From assembly GCA_018335755.1 (NCBI GenBank), contig JAGXRK010000045.1:372001-436000 (forward strand): a DNA stretch of 64,000 bases. The letters run 5' to 3'. The translations under genes were made by a program, and so were the position numbers. This DNA comes from Ignavibacterium sp. (GTDB taxonomy: Bacteria > Bacteroidota > Ignavibacteria > Ignavibacteriales > Ignavibacteriaceae). The notes beneath the pieces were generated by a model that worked only from the letters and a program-made list of their open reading frames with translations, was not told the DNA's origin and did not search any database. Positions 18,424 through 26,913 of this stretch are shown in pieces; within the stretch, counting starts at the first letter, position 1, and each line of letters opens with the position of its first letter.

Positions 18424-18927
18424 TTATCTCTCCACCAGCCTTACATCATCAACCCAAACAGTGCCGGTGCCGGCAATAACAATATTCAGTCTTATGTTAT
18501 CAGGATTTTCACCTGATTTAAGAAAGAAATCCGTTTCAAGTGAAGTCCAGTCATTAGAACCTGCAATTGATCTGTCCAGTCCGCGTGAAAAATATTCACC
18601 TGACTCACCGAACACACACCACATTTCAAGGTAAACCTGTCCCTGTACATTTTCTGTTTTTACTTTCGCAGAAAAATTAATTGTTGCATCTTCAACATCA
18701 AGATTACCTGTTTTGTAAAGTTGTACAATAGTTGGAGCTTCAGTAGTTATTTTAAGGGATCCATTTCCATCTGATGAAATTACGCTATCGAGCTCAACTC
18801 CTGATAGAGTAATTACACCGTCAATGTTATTGAGAGGAAAATGCTTTAACTCTGTTCCATCATTTGATTTTTTTGAACAGGATATCATGATGAGAATAAG
18901 CAGCGGGATAAGTTTCAGGAATTTCAT
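18424..18927 (-). CDS. predicted lipoprotein with carbohydrate-binding-like domain
   Basis: Lipobox LILIMISCSKK; VYLEMWCVFGESGEYFSRGLDRSIAGSNDWTSLETDFFLKSGENPDNIRLNIVIAGTGTVWVDDVRL. Confidence 0.7.
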   Translation of the reverse strand: MKFLKLIPLLILIMISCSKKSNDGTELKHFPLNNIDGVITLSGVELDSVISSDGNGSLKITTEAPTIVQLYKTGNLDVEDATINFSAKVKTENVQGQVYLEMWCVFGESGEYFSRGLDRSIAGSNDWTSLETDFFLKSGENPDNIRLNIVIAGTGTVWVDDVRLVER

Positions 18928-18959
18928 ATACTCTCCTGATTTAGTTTAAAATATTCAAA

Positions 18960-19048
18960 CTCTGCGGTACTCCGTGACTCTTCGTGTTTCTTCGTGAAAG
19001 AATTTAATTACACAGAGTTCCACAGAGAAGTCACGAAGAGCCACAGAG
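18960..19048. repeat. imperfect inverted repeat of the CTCTGTGG/CTCTTCGTG family
   Basis: ctctgcggtactccgtgactcttcgtg ... cacagagttccacagagaagtcacgaagagccacagag. Confidence 0.7.
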
Positions 19049-19055
19049 CAAAAAG

Positions 19056-19475
19056 TTATAACTCTAACAAATAATCAACTATCTTTCCAAGATCTTTAAC
19101 ATCTTTATTGCCGTAAGCAGGCATAATCATATTGGGATATTTTTTCTTATACTCTTTAAATCTGTCTGAGTTCATAAAAGAACCGGGGTTGCGTAAATAA
19201 TTAATTAGCCGATCCCTGTTCCAGAATTCTGCAAGTCCGGTTAACTTTGGTCCCATCGAAGATCCTTCAAGCTGACTGCCGTGGCAATTAAGACAGCCAA
19301 AATTACTCAATAACTGCATACCGGATAATTCACCTAACGGTTCTTCTGTTACAGGCATATTACCCATCATTGAAGAATCTGAATGAACCTGTTCTTCCTT
19401 TGTTAAACGGGCGAGCATAAACAAACCGATAAATAAAACTAAAACTATAGTTACCCAAATCTGAGGTTTTGTCAT
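19056..19475 (-). CDS. membrane-anchored monoheme cytochrome c
   Basis: N-terminal TM, LLSNFGCLNCHGSQLEGSSMGPKLTG, NMIMPAYGNKDVKDLGKIVDYL. Confidence 0.88.
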   Translation of the reverse strand: MTKPQIWVTIVLVLFIGLFMLARLTKEEQVHSDSSMMGNMPVTEEPLGELSGMQLLSNFGCLNCHGSQLEGSSMGPKLTGLAEFWNRDRLINYLRNPGSFMNSDRFKEYKKKYPNMIMPAYGNKDVKDLGKIVDYLLEL

Positions 19476-19499
19476 TTCATTTCTCTGTAATATTATAAA

Positions 19500-20231
19500 T
19501 TATTCTATTTCAAATGAGGCGTTTACTACACCGATAATTTCTTTTTCAATTGAACTCAAATCGTTAATTCCGTAATCAGAAATTACATTTGAGAACTTTG
19601 GAGTTATCTGCAATACTCCCATTCTTGCAGTACGCATTGGACCAAGATCCCGTCCTGTTGCTTCAGCAATTTTCTGTGCTCTTACCATTGCATCCTTAGC
19701 TGCTTCTGCCTGAATTTCAATTTTAAGTTCTGCAAGCTTTGTATAGTGATATTCAGGCATTTCAACATTAAAATTAATTCCCTGCTCAACGAGTGATGCA
19801 ATATCTAATGAAATTTCTTTTATCTTATTAACATCTTCCGAACTGATCTGCATTCGCTGGTTATAAACATAAGCAATGATTCTTCCTGTGCTATAACCCT
19901 GACTGCCTATTTCATAAACAGGATAATTATTCATTGTGAAGAATTCAACCTTATCCGATGGAAATCCTTTGTTTTTCAGATAATTTAATAAAACAGGTTT
20001 TTGCCTGTTCAATTCGCGGAAGGCATATTCCGGTGATGCTGCCTGAACCATCAAAGTACCGCGAAGGAATCCGAGATCTGAAACAATTTCCTTTTTAGCT
20101 GATCCAGTTACAGTAATTGTCTGGTTGGCGCTCTGGTTGGATTTCCAGGCACTGACAAAAATAAAAACTCCGATAATAATGCTTAATCCGAGTATTAAAA
20201 ATGGAACTATTAGGTTATTTTTATTATTCAT
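19500..20231 (-). CDS. SIMPL (DUF541) domain-containing protein
   Basis: N-terminal TM; TITVTGSAKKEIVSDLGFLRGTLMVQA...AAKDAMVRAQKIAEATGRDLGPM. Confidence 0.85.
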   Translation of the reverse strand: MNNKNNLIVPFLILGLSIIIGVFIFVSAWKSNQSANQTITVTGSAKKEIVSDLGFLRGTLMVQAASPEYAFRELNRQKPVLLNYLKNKGFPSDKVEFFTMNNYPVYEIGSQGYSTGRIIAYVYNQRMQISSEDVNKIKEISLDIASLVEQGINFNVEMPEYHYTKLAELKIEIQAEAAKDAMVRAQKIAEATGRDLGPMRTARMGVLQITPKFSNVISDYGINDLSSIEKEIIGVVNASFEIE

Positions 20232-20381
20232 ATAGTTAAAATTTCCTTAACAAAATTGCGATGCAACATATCAAAAAAGTGAAATTTTAACAACTGAAAT
20301 TGATATCAGAATTTATTGAACTATAATCATAATGATCAGTGTACAATTCCTATATTATTTAATCAAAAAGACTCAGAATTA

Positions 20382-22463
20382 ATGCAAAATCCAAACAAAC
20401 TGATAAATGAAAAAAGTCCTTATTTACTTCAGCACGCATACAATCCGGTAGATTGGTATCCGTGGGGTGAGGAAGCATTTGAAAAAGCAAAAAAAGAAGA
20501 TAAGCCGATTTTCCTCTCAATCGGATACTCAACCTGCCATTGGTGCCATGTAATGGAAAAGGAATCATTTGAGGATGAAGAAGTAGCAGCTTTAATGAAT
20601 GATGCGTTCGTTTCTGTTAAGGTTGATAGAGAAGAAAGACCTGACATTGACGGGATTTATATGTCAGTCTGCCAGATGATGACAGGCGGAGGCGGCTGGC
20701 CTTTAACAATTATAATGACGCCTGACAAAAAACCTTTCTTTTCAGGAACTTACTTTCCTAAAAGGCAAAAATTTAATCGCATCGGAATGATGGAATTAGT
20801 TCCGAGAATAAAAGAAGTTTGGCTCAAAAGACGTGATGATATAAATAAATCTGCTGAAGAGATAACTAATTCGTTAAGAAAATCTTCTGCTCCCGAAGAT
20901 AAAACGCAATTAAATAAAGAATTATTTGATAGAGCATTTGAAAGTTATAAGCAAAGATTTGATTCGACTTTTGGAGGATTTGGAAATGCACCAAAATTTC
21001 CATCGCCGCATAACCTTATGTTTTTGTTGAGATATTATCACCGGACTAAGAATCAATTCGCATTGGAAATGGTTACACAAACTTTAACTCATATGAGATT
21101 AGGCGGAATCTACGATCATGTCGGATTTGGTTTTGCACGTTACTCAACCGATCGTGAGTGGCTCGTTCCCCATTTTGAAAAAATGCTGTATGATCAGGCG
21201 ATGCTTTGTATGGCTTATACTGAAGCTTTCCAGATCACACAAAATAAATTATTCAAACAAACTGCTCAGGAAATTCTTGACTATGTGTTGAGAGATATGA
21301 CTCATCCGGATGGAGGTTTCTATTCTGCTGAAGACGCCGACAGCGAAGGAGAGGAAGGTAAATTTTATCTTTGGACAATTGAAGAGATAAGTGAAATACT
21401 TAAAGATGATGCTGAACTATTTATCAAACTCTTCAATGTGGAAGATGGAGGAAACTGGATTGATGAATCAAAAGGAATGATGACGGGGACCAATATCCTT
21501 CACTTGAAAGATATTGTTAACAGCTTACAAAAGTCAGATTTATTCACAGAAGTCAATTTAGATGATTTTATAAAGAGAACCAGAAAAAAATTATTTGAGG
21601 TAAGAGAAAAAAGAATTCATCCGCATAAAGATGATAAGGTACTTACTGACTGGAACGGTTTGATGATATCTGCATTTGCAAAAGCTGCTGGAGTTTTTGA
21701 TGATGACACTTACCAAAATGCTGCAGAAACATCTATGAATTTTATTTTAACAAAGCTTAGAAATTCTGACGGGAAGCTTATTCATCGTTACAGAGATGGT
21801 GAAGCCGGTTTACCAGCGCATCTTGATGATTATTCATTCGTTATTCAGGCTTTGCTTGATCTTTTTGAATTAACTTTTAAACCGCAGTATCTGAAAATTG
21901 CAATTGAGCTTCAGGAAGTTTTATTCAATCATTTTATGGATAAATATAACGGCGGATTTTTCTTTACATCCGATGATTCTGAGGAATTAATAACAAGACA
22001 AAAGGACCTTTATGACGGAGCGTACCCCTCCGGTAATTCTGTTATGCTTTCTAATTTAATCCGGCTGAGCAAGTTCACAGCTAATTCAATTTATGATTCA
22101 GCTTCGGAAAAAATGATTGAGTGTTTTTCTGGACAGGTTAATAATTACCCATCTATTTTTTCACAATTTTTAATTGGTCTGGATTTTATTCTTAATAAGT
22201 CTTATGAAATAGTAGCTGCCGGAGATGAAAAGTCTGAACAAACAATGAATGCAGTAAAAAGAATCAGAAAGATTTTCCTGCCGAATAAGATTTTCATATA
22301 TAATAATGATGAATCAGAGTTATACAATATTATTCCTTACTTATCAGGTAATAAGGCTATAAAAGGAAAATTGACAATTTATATTTGTGAAAATTTTACC
22401 TGTAATATGCCGGTCTATAATATCGATGATGCTTTAATGTTAATTAATAAAGGTGATGAGTAG
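20382..22463 (+). CDS. thioredoxin-domain protein of the YyaL/DUF255 (SPATA20-like) family
   Basis: [72 protein letters not shown] at 20382 is preferred because the ORF-track start (20316) lies in a repeat fragment. Confidence 0.93.
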   Translation: MQNPNKLINEKSPYLLQHAYNPVDWYPWGEEAFEKAKKEDKPIFLSIGYSTCHWCHVMEKESFEDEEVAALMNDAFVSVKVDREERPDIDGIYMSVCQMMTGGGGWPLTIIMTPDKKPFFSGTYFPKRQKFNRIGMMELVPRIKEVWLKRRDDINKSAEEITNSLRKSSAPEDKTQLNKELFDRAFESYKQRFDSTFGGFGNAPKFPSPHNLMFLLRYYHRTKNQFALEMVTQTLTHMRLGGIYDHVGFGFARYSTDREWLVPHFEKMLYDQAMLCMAYTEAFQITQNKLFKQTAQEILDYVLRDMTHPDGGFYSAEDADSEGEEGKFYLWTIEEISEILKDDAELFIKLFNVEDGGNWIDESKGMMTGTNILHLKDIVNSLQKSDLFTEVNLDDFIKRTRKKLFEVREKRIHPHKDDKVLTDWNGLMISAFAKAAGVFDDDTYQNAAETSMNFILTKLRNSDGKLIHRYRDGEAGLPAHLDDYSFVIQALLDLFELTFKPQYLKIAIELQEVLFNHFMDKYNGGFFFTSDDSEELITRQKDLYDGAYPSGNSVMLSNLIRLSKFTANSIYDSASEKMIECFSGQVNNYPSIFSQFLIGLDFILNKSYEIVAAGDEKSEQTMNAVKRIRKIFLPNKIFIYNNDESELYNIIPYLSGNKAIKGKLTIYICENFTCNMPVYNIDDALMLINKGDE

Positions 22464-22524
22464 TTTTTTTTTAGGACTAATGTTAATTTTAGGTACTTTT
22501 TAATAACTATTAATTGGAGTTTAC

Positions 22525-23259
22525 TTGAATCAGGACAATAAGTTCATCCGGTCACTCATTCAAAGTTCTCTGAGGGGAAATAATTCAGCTTTAGAGCAGC
22601 TATTTAGTATGAACCTTAACAAGGTTTATACTCTAACTCTCAGACTTACATCTAATTTCAGTTCTGCAGAAAAACTTACTGAAGAAGTTCTTGTTGAAGC
22701 CTGGAAACAAATAAAATATCTCAGAGAAGATGCAACATTTTCATCCTGGATAACCGGAATTACTGTTTACCAGTGCCTGAAGTATTTAAGAGAAAATGAT
22801 AACCCCAAACCTCAGCAGGCCTCTCAGCTACCTTCTAAAGATCACCTGGAAAAAGTAATTCTTGATCTACCGAAGAATGAAAGAATTGTAATGGTGCTTC
22901 ATTATTTTGAAAAATATACTATAGATGAAATTTCTGATCTTCTTGCGGTTTCGGGCTCAGATGCAAAGATGTACCTGGAAGAAGGAGAAAAAAAAGTAAT
23001 AACCAGATCACCTGATCTCTCTGACGCTAAAAATATTTCTGAAGAGATAAATAGAATTAGAGTTGATATGAAACCGGAAAATGATCTTATAAATCAGGCT
23101 TTTGTTACTATCTATAAAACAAAATCCGAGGATGAAGTAAAGGATCAGTTTCTTAAGGAAAAACAATCCTCAGAAGATTCAACCACTGAAGAACAGGAAA
23201 AAAGTAAAAAAGGTATAGGAGGGTTATTTAAAAAGATCCTGCCAAAATCTAAAAAGTAA
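22525..23259 (+). CDS. divergent ECF-like sigma factor with basic C-terminal extension
   Basis: sigma-2-like FSSAEKLTEEVLVEAWKQIKYLREDATFSSWITGITVYQCLKYLRE and sigma-4-like LDLPKNERIVMVLHYFEKYTIDEISDLLAVSGSDAKMYLEEGEKKV; tail KSKKGIGGLFKKILPKSKK. Confidence 0.75.
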   Translation: MNQDNKFIRSLIQSSLRGNNSALEQLFSMNLNKVYTLTLRLTSNFSSAEKLTEEVLVEAWKQIKYLREDATFSSWITGITVYQCLKYLRENDNPKPQQASQLPSKDHLEKVILDLPKNERIVMVLHYFEKYTIDEISDLLAVSGSDAKMYLEEGEKKVITRSPDLSDAKNISEEINRIRVDMKPENDLINQAFVTIYKTKSEDEVKDQFLKEKQSSEDSTTEEQEKSKKGIGGLFKKILPKSKK

Positions 23260-23264
23260 AAATT

Positions 23265-23538
23265 AGAGGTTGTCTCAAAAGTCTTAAATACAAAGTAGCC
23301 GTAACTTTCAAGTTATGTATTTGTTATATTTTCGCAAGCTGAAGGATCTGTTGCATAACTCTGAAAGTGACATTTCGAAGGAGTCTTCTGCCATAGGCAT
23401 CCCTTCGGGAGACTGAGAAATCCTTCAATATGTCACGAAAAAGATTTCTCCCGTTGGTCGAAATGACAATTATGTGACTTCTGCAACAGACTCTTAAGCT
23501 TGCGGCTACAATAAAAAAAGAGTTATAAGACAGCCTCT
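23265..23538. repeat. nested composite inverted-repeat element
   Basis: Outer arms agaggttgtctc/aagacagcctct; next gtagccg/cggctac; next gcaagctgaaggatctgttgca/tgcaacagactcttaagcttgc; inner tgacatttcgaagg...tcgaaatgaca. Confidence 0.85.
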
Positions 23539-23541
23539 TTT

Positions 23542-24957
23542 TTATTTCTTTGGCTTGTAGTAATGTGAGCTCTGACCAAAGAAGACTTCCGCTGCATCCA
23601 TTATAGTTTCGGATAAAGTCGGATGAGGATGAATAGTTAATTTCAGATCTGTAACATTAGCACCCATTTCAATCGCAAGCACACCTTCAGAAATTAAATC
23701 ACCCGCATTTGGTCCGCAGATTCCAATTCCAATTAATCTTTGAGTATCTGGATCAATAATTAATTTTGTAACACCATCATTTCTATCTAAGGTAATTGCT
23801 CTTCCGCTTGCCGCCCAGGGAAATTTTGCTACTTCGTATTTAATTCCTTCTTTCTTTGCCTGCTCTTCTGTTAATCCCGCCCAGGCAACTTCCGGATCAG
23901 TAAAAACAACTGCAGGGATAGCAAGTGGTTCAAATGCAACTTTATGACCGGCAATGGCTTCAACGGCTGTTCTTCCTTCGTGTGAAGCTTTGTGCGCAAG
24001 CATTGGTTCGCCGGCTATATCGCCAATAGCATAAATATTTGGATCAGTTGTCTGAAGCTGTTTATTAACTTTAATCCATCCGCGATCAGTTGTAGAAACT
24101 TTTGTGTTTTCTAATCCCAGCCCTCGTGTTTCAGGTTTTCTACCAATTGACATCAATACATAATCATAAGTTTTTTCGGATGTATTACCTTTTTCATCCT
24201 GAATCTTAACACTGATCCCATTCTTTACTTCCTTCATGTCGACTACTTTACTGTTTGTCATTACATGTTCATAAGTATCTTTTATTTTTCTAACAAGAAA
24301 ATTGACAATGTCACGATCAGCACCGGGCAGTAAACCTGGGAGCATTTCAACAACAGATACTTTTGTTCCAAGCGCCTTATAGACTGAACCAAGTTCCAAT
24401 CCTATGTATCCGCCACCAACAACCAATAATGACTTGGGAATTTCTGGAAGATCGAGTGCAGAGGTAGAATTAAGCAATCTTTTAGACTGAATATTAATGG
24501 AGGGTATAGTTGCAATAACCGAACCTGTTGCAATAATAGCTTTTTCAAAATTATGTTCAATTGATTCACCATCAGTCTTTTCAATCTTCAATTTTGAAGA
24601 ATTTATAAAACTTGCACGACCCTGGATATAATTGATCTTTCGCTGTTTGGCAATCATACCCATTCCGCCGGTAAGTTTATCAACAACTTTATTCTTAAAA
24701 CTTCTAAGTCTGTCGATATCAATTTTAGGTTTGCCGAATTCAATTCCCCATTCTTTTGCATGTTCAGCTTCGTTAATAAGATTTGCAACATGAAGCAATG
24801 CTTTCGACGGAATACATCCGCGGTAAAGACAAACGCCTCCCGGATTTTTTTCCAGATCAACTAATGTTACATCCATTCCAAGATCAGCGGCAAGAAATGC
24901 CGCAGCATATCCGCCGGGTCCGCCGCCGATTACTGTTAATTTTATTTTATCACTCAT
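23542..24957 (-). CDS. lpdA: dihydrolipoyl dehydrogenase (E3)
   Basis: VIGGGPGGYAAAFLAADLGMDVTLVDLEKNPGGVCLYRGCIPSKALLH; AIGDIAGEPMLAHKASHEG; HPHPTLSE. Confidence 0.97.
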   Translation of the reverse strand: MSDKIKLTVIGGGPGGYAAAFLAADLGMDVTLVDLEKNPGGVCLYRGCIPSKALLHVANLINEAEHAKEWGIEFGKPKIDIDRLRSFKNKVVDKLTGGMGMIAKQRKINYIQGRASFINSSKLKIEKTDGESIEHNFEKAIIATGSVIATIPSINIQSKRLLNSTSALDLPEIPKSLLVVGGGYIGLELGSVYKALGTKVSVVEMLPGLLPGADRDIVNFLVRKIKDTYEHVMTNSKVVDMKEVKNGISVKIQDEKGNTSEKTYDYVLMSIGRKPETRGLGLENTKVSTTDRGWIKVNKQLQTTDPNIYAIGDIAGEPMLAHKASHEGRTAVEAIAGHKVAFEPLAIPAVVFTDPEVAWAGLTEEQAKKEGIKYEVAKFPWAASGRAITLDRNDGVTKLIIDPDTQRLIGIGICGPNAGDLISEGVLAIEMGANVTDLKLTIHPHPTLSETIMDAAEVFFGQSSHYYKPKK

Positions 24958-24972
24958 AAAATTTCCTTAAAA

Positions 24973-25054
24973 CAATGGGACACTGATTATTATGATTCTT
25001 TATGATTTATTAAGATCATAACTAATCTTAATCATCATAACAATCAGTGTACTA
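24973..25054. repeat. inverted repeat GACACTGATTATTATGAT...ATCATAACAATCAGTGTAC between aceF and lpdA
   Basis: aatgggacactgattattatgat pairs imperfectly with atcataacaatcagtgtactatt; a half-copy (ataatcataatgatcagtgtacaattcc) lies at about 20322-20350. Confidence 0.75.
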
Positions 25055-25057
25055 TTT

Positions 25058-26746
25058 CTACATTAATAATTTTATTGGTTGCTCTAATGCTTCAACCACA
25101 AATTTCAAAAATCTAAGCGCATCTGCGCCATCAATAATTCTGTGATCATAAGACAATGATAAAGGCAGCATTAACCTTGGTTCAAAAACTCCGTGACCGT
25201 TCCAAACAGGTTCATAAGCACCACGTGATACGCCGAGTATAGCAACTTCCGGTGTGTTTACAATCGGGGTGAAATATGTACCACCAATACCACCAAGATT
25301 AGTAACGGTCATGCTTCCGCCCTGCATATCTTCAAGTCCGATTTTTTTATTACGTGCTTTTTCAGCGAGGGCATTCATTTCAACAGAAATTTCCGTAAAA
25401 GATTTCTGATCTGCATTCTTAATGACCGGGACAATCAATCCGTGTTCAGTATCAACCGCGATTCCAATGTTAAAATATTTTTTGTAAATGATCTCCTTCT
25501 TTTCCATATCAATACTAGAATTGAACTGAGGAAATTTCTTCAGAGCTTCAATAAGAACTTTAACAAGAATACCGGTAACGGTTAATTTGGTTCCCTCTTT
25601 CTCCATTACTTTAGACAATTCTTTTCTAGTCTTTTCAAGATTGGTTATATCAGCTTTATCAAACTGAGTAACGTGCGGAATGGTTGCCCAGGCATAACTC
25701 AGATGTTCCGCAGTTTTTTTGCGGATGTTTGTCATATCAGCTTTTTCAATTTTACCGAACTTGGAAAAATCAGGAAGAGCCTGTGCTTTAATTCCGATTC
25801 CAACTCCTTCTGAACGTGACTCGTGAAGTTTCTTTGAATATGCTTTCACATCATCCATAGAAATTCTTCCGTTCGGACCTGTACCCGGAACTTTATTAAT
25901 ATCAACTCCGATCTCACGTGAAATTCTTCTGACTGATGGAGCAGCAGGAGCAGCACCGCGACTTATTGGAGGCTGTTCATCGAGTTCCATGGGATGAACC
26001 GCACTTCTCTCACCTTTTTGCTTTGTGTCTTCAGTCTTAGTCTCTTTCTTCTCCTCAGCCTTTTCTTTAACATCATCTTTGGTTGACGCCGGTTTTTCTA
26101 ATTCAACCTCAACATCACCGGTTTCAACTTTTAGTATAACCTGTCCGACTTTGGCCTTATCACCCGCTTTTATTAAAACCTCAATTACTTTTCCTGAAAT
26201 GTTAGAAGGAACTTCAATTGTAGCTTTATCAGTTTCAATTTCAAGTATGCCCTGATCTTTTTCAATTGCATCACCTTTACTGATAAGTACATTAAGTACA
26301 TCTGCAGATTCTATATTCTCTCCAAGATCGGGAAGTTTAACTTCAACAATTTCATTTTTTCCGGAAGGCTTTGATTCCTTTTTCTCTACTTTCTCTTTTT
26401 TCTGTTCTTCTTTCTTTTCAATTTTAGCTTCTGGTTTTTCTTCTTTGCCTTTTTCTTCCGGCTTCTTTGCTTCAGCCTTAGCCTCAGCCTTTTTCTCCCC
26501 TACTTTTCCGCCCTCTTCAACAACCATTATCGTTGCACCAACTTTAACATTGTCTCCGGCTTTCACAAGCATCTTTGTGATCTTTCCTTCAACCGAAGAA
26601 GGTACTTCTATTGTTGCTTTATCAGTTTCAATTTCTATGATACCTTGTTCCTTTTCAACCGTATCGCCTTCGCTGACAAGTACATTTACAATTTCAGCGC
26701 TTTCAATGTTTTCACCCAGATCGGGTAATTTAAATTCTGTTGCCAT
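25058..26746 (-). CDS. aceF: pyruvate dehydrogenase dihydrolipoyllysine acetyltransferase (E2), two lipoyl domains
   Basis: Two copies of LPDLGENIESA...IEIETDKATIEVPS, E3-binding domain VRRISREIGVDINKVPGTGPNGRISMDDV, catalytic SLSYDHRIIDGADALRFL. Confidence 0.96.
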   Translation of the reverse strand: MATEFKLPDLGENIESAEIVNVLVSEGDTVEKEQGIIEIETDKATIEVPSSVEGKITKMLVKAGDNVKVGATIMVVEEGGKVGEKKAEAKAEAKKPEEKGKEEKPEAKIEKKEEQKKEKVEKKESKPSGKNEIVEVKLPDLGENIESADVLNVLISKGDAIEKDQGILEIETDKATIEVPSNISGKVIEVLIKAGDKAKVGQVILKVETGDVEVELEKPASTKDDVKEKAEEKKETKTEDTKQKGERSAVHPMELDEQPPISRGAAPAAPSVRRISREIGVDINKVPGTGPNGRISMDDVKAYSKKLHESRSEGVGIGIKAQALPDFSKFGKIEKADMTNIRKKTAEHLSYAWATIPHVTQFDKADITNLEKTRKELSKVMEKEGTKLTVTGILVKVLIEALKKFPQFNSSIDMEKKEIIYKKYFNIGIAVDTEHGLIVPVIKNADQKSFTEISVEMNALAEKARNKKIGLEDMQGGSMTVTNLGGIGGTYFTPIVNTPEVAILGVSRGAYEPVWNGHGVFEPRLMLPLSLSYDHRIIDGADALRFLKFVVEALEQPIKLLM

Positions 26747-26776
26747 TATTTAACCTTAAATCAAATTTCAGTTTTC

Positions 26777-26903
26777 AATTGCCACGACCTTTAGGTCGTG
26801 GAGAATAATAGTTTTTAATGAATTGGCTTTAGCCAAATACTGTGTCGGGCTAAAGCCCATTATTTTTTTGATCTTGTCCCCCGACTTAAAAGTCGGGGCA
26901 ATT
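26777..26903. repeat. REPIN-like cluster of palindromes between aceE and aceF
   Basis: ccacgacctttaggtcgtgg (26782-26801), ttggctttagccaa (26823-26836), gggctaaagccc (26847-26858), ccccgact-taaa-agtcgggg (26879-26898), outer aattgcc/ggcaatt. Confidence 0.85.
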
Positions 26904-26913
26904 TAAATTTAAA

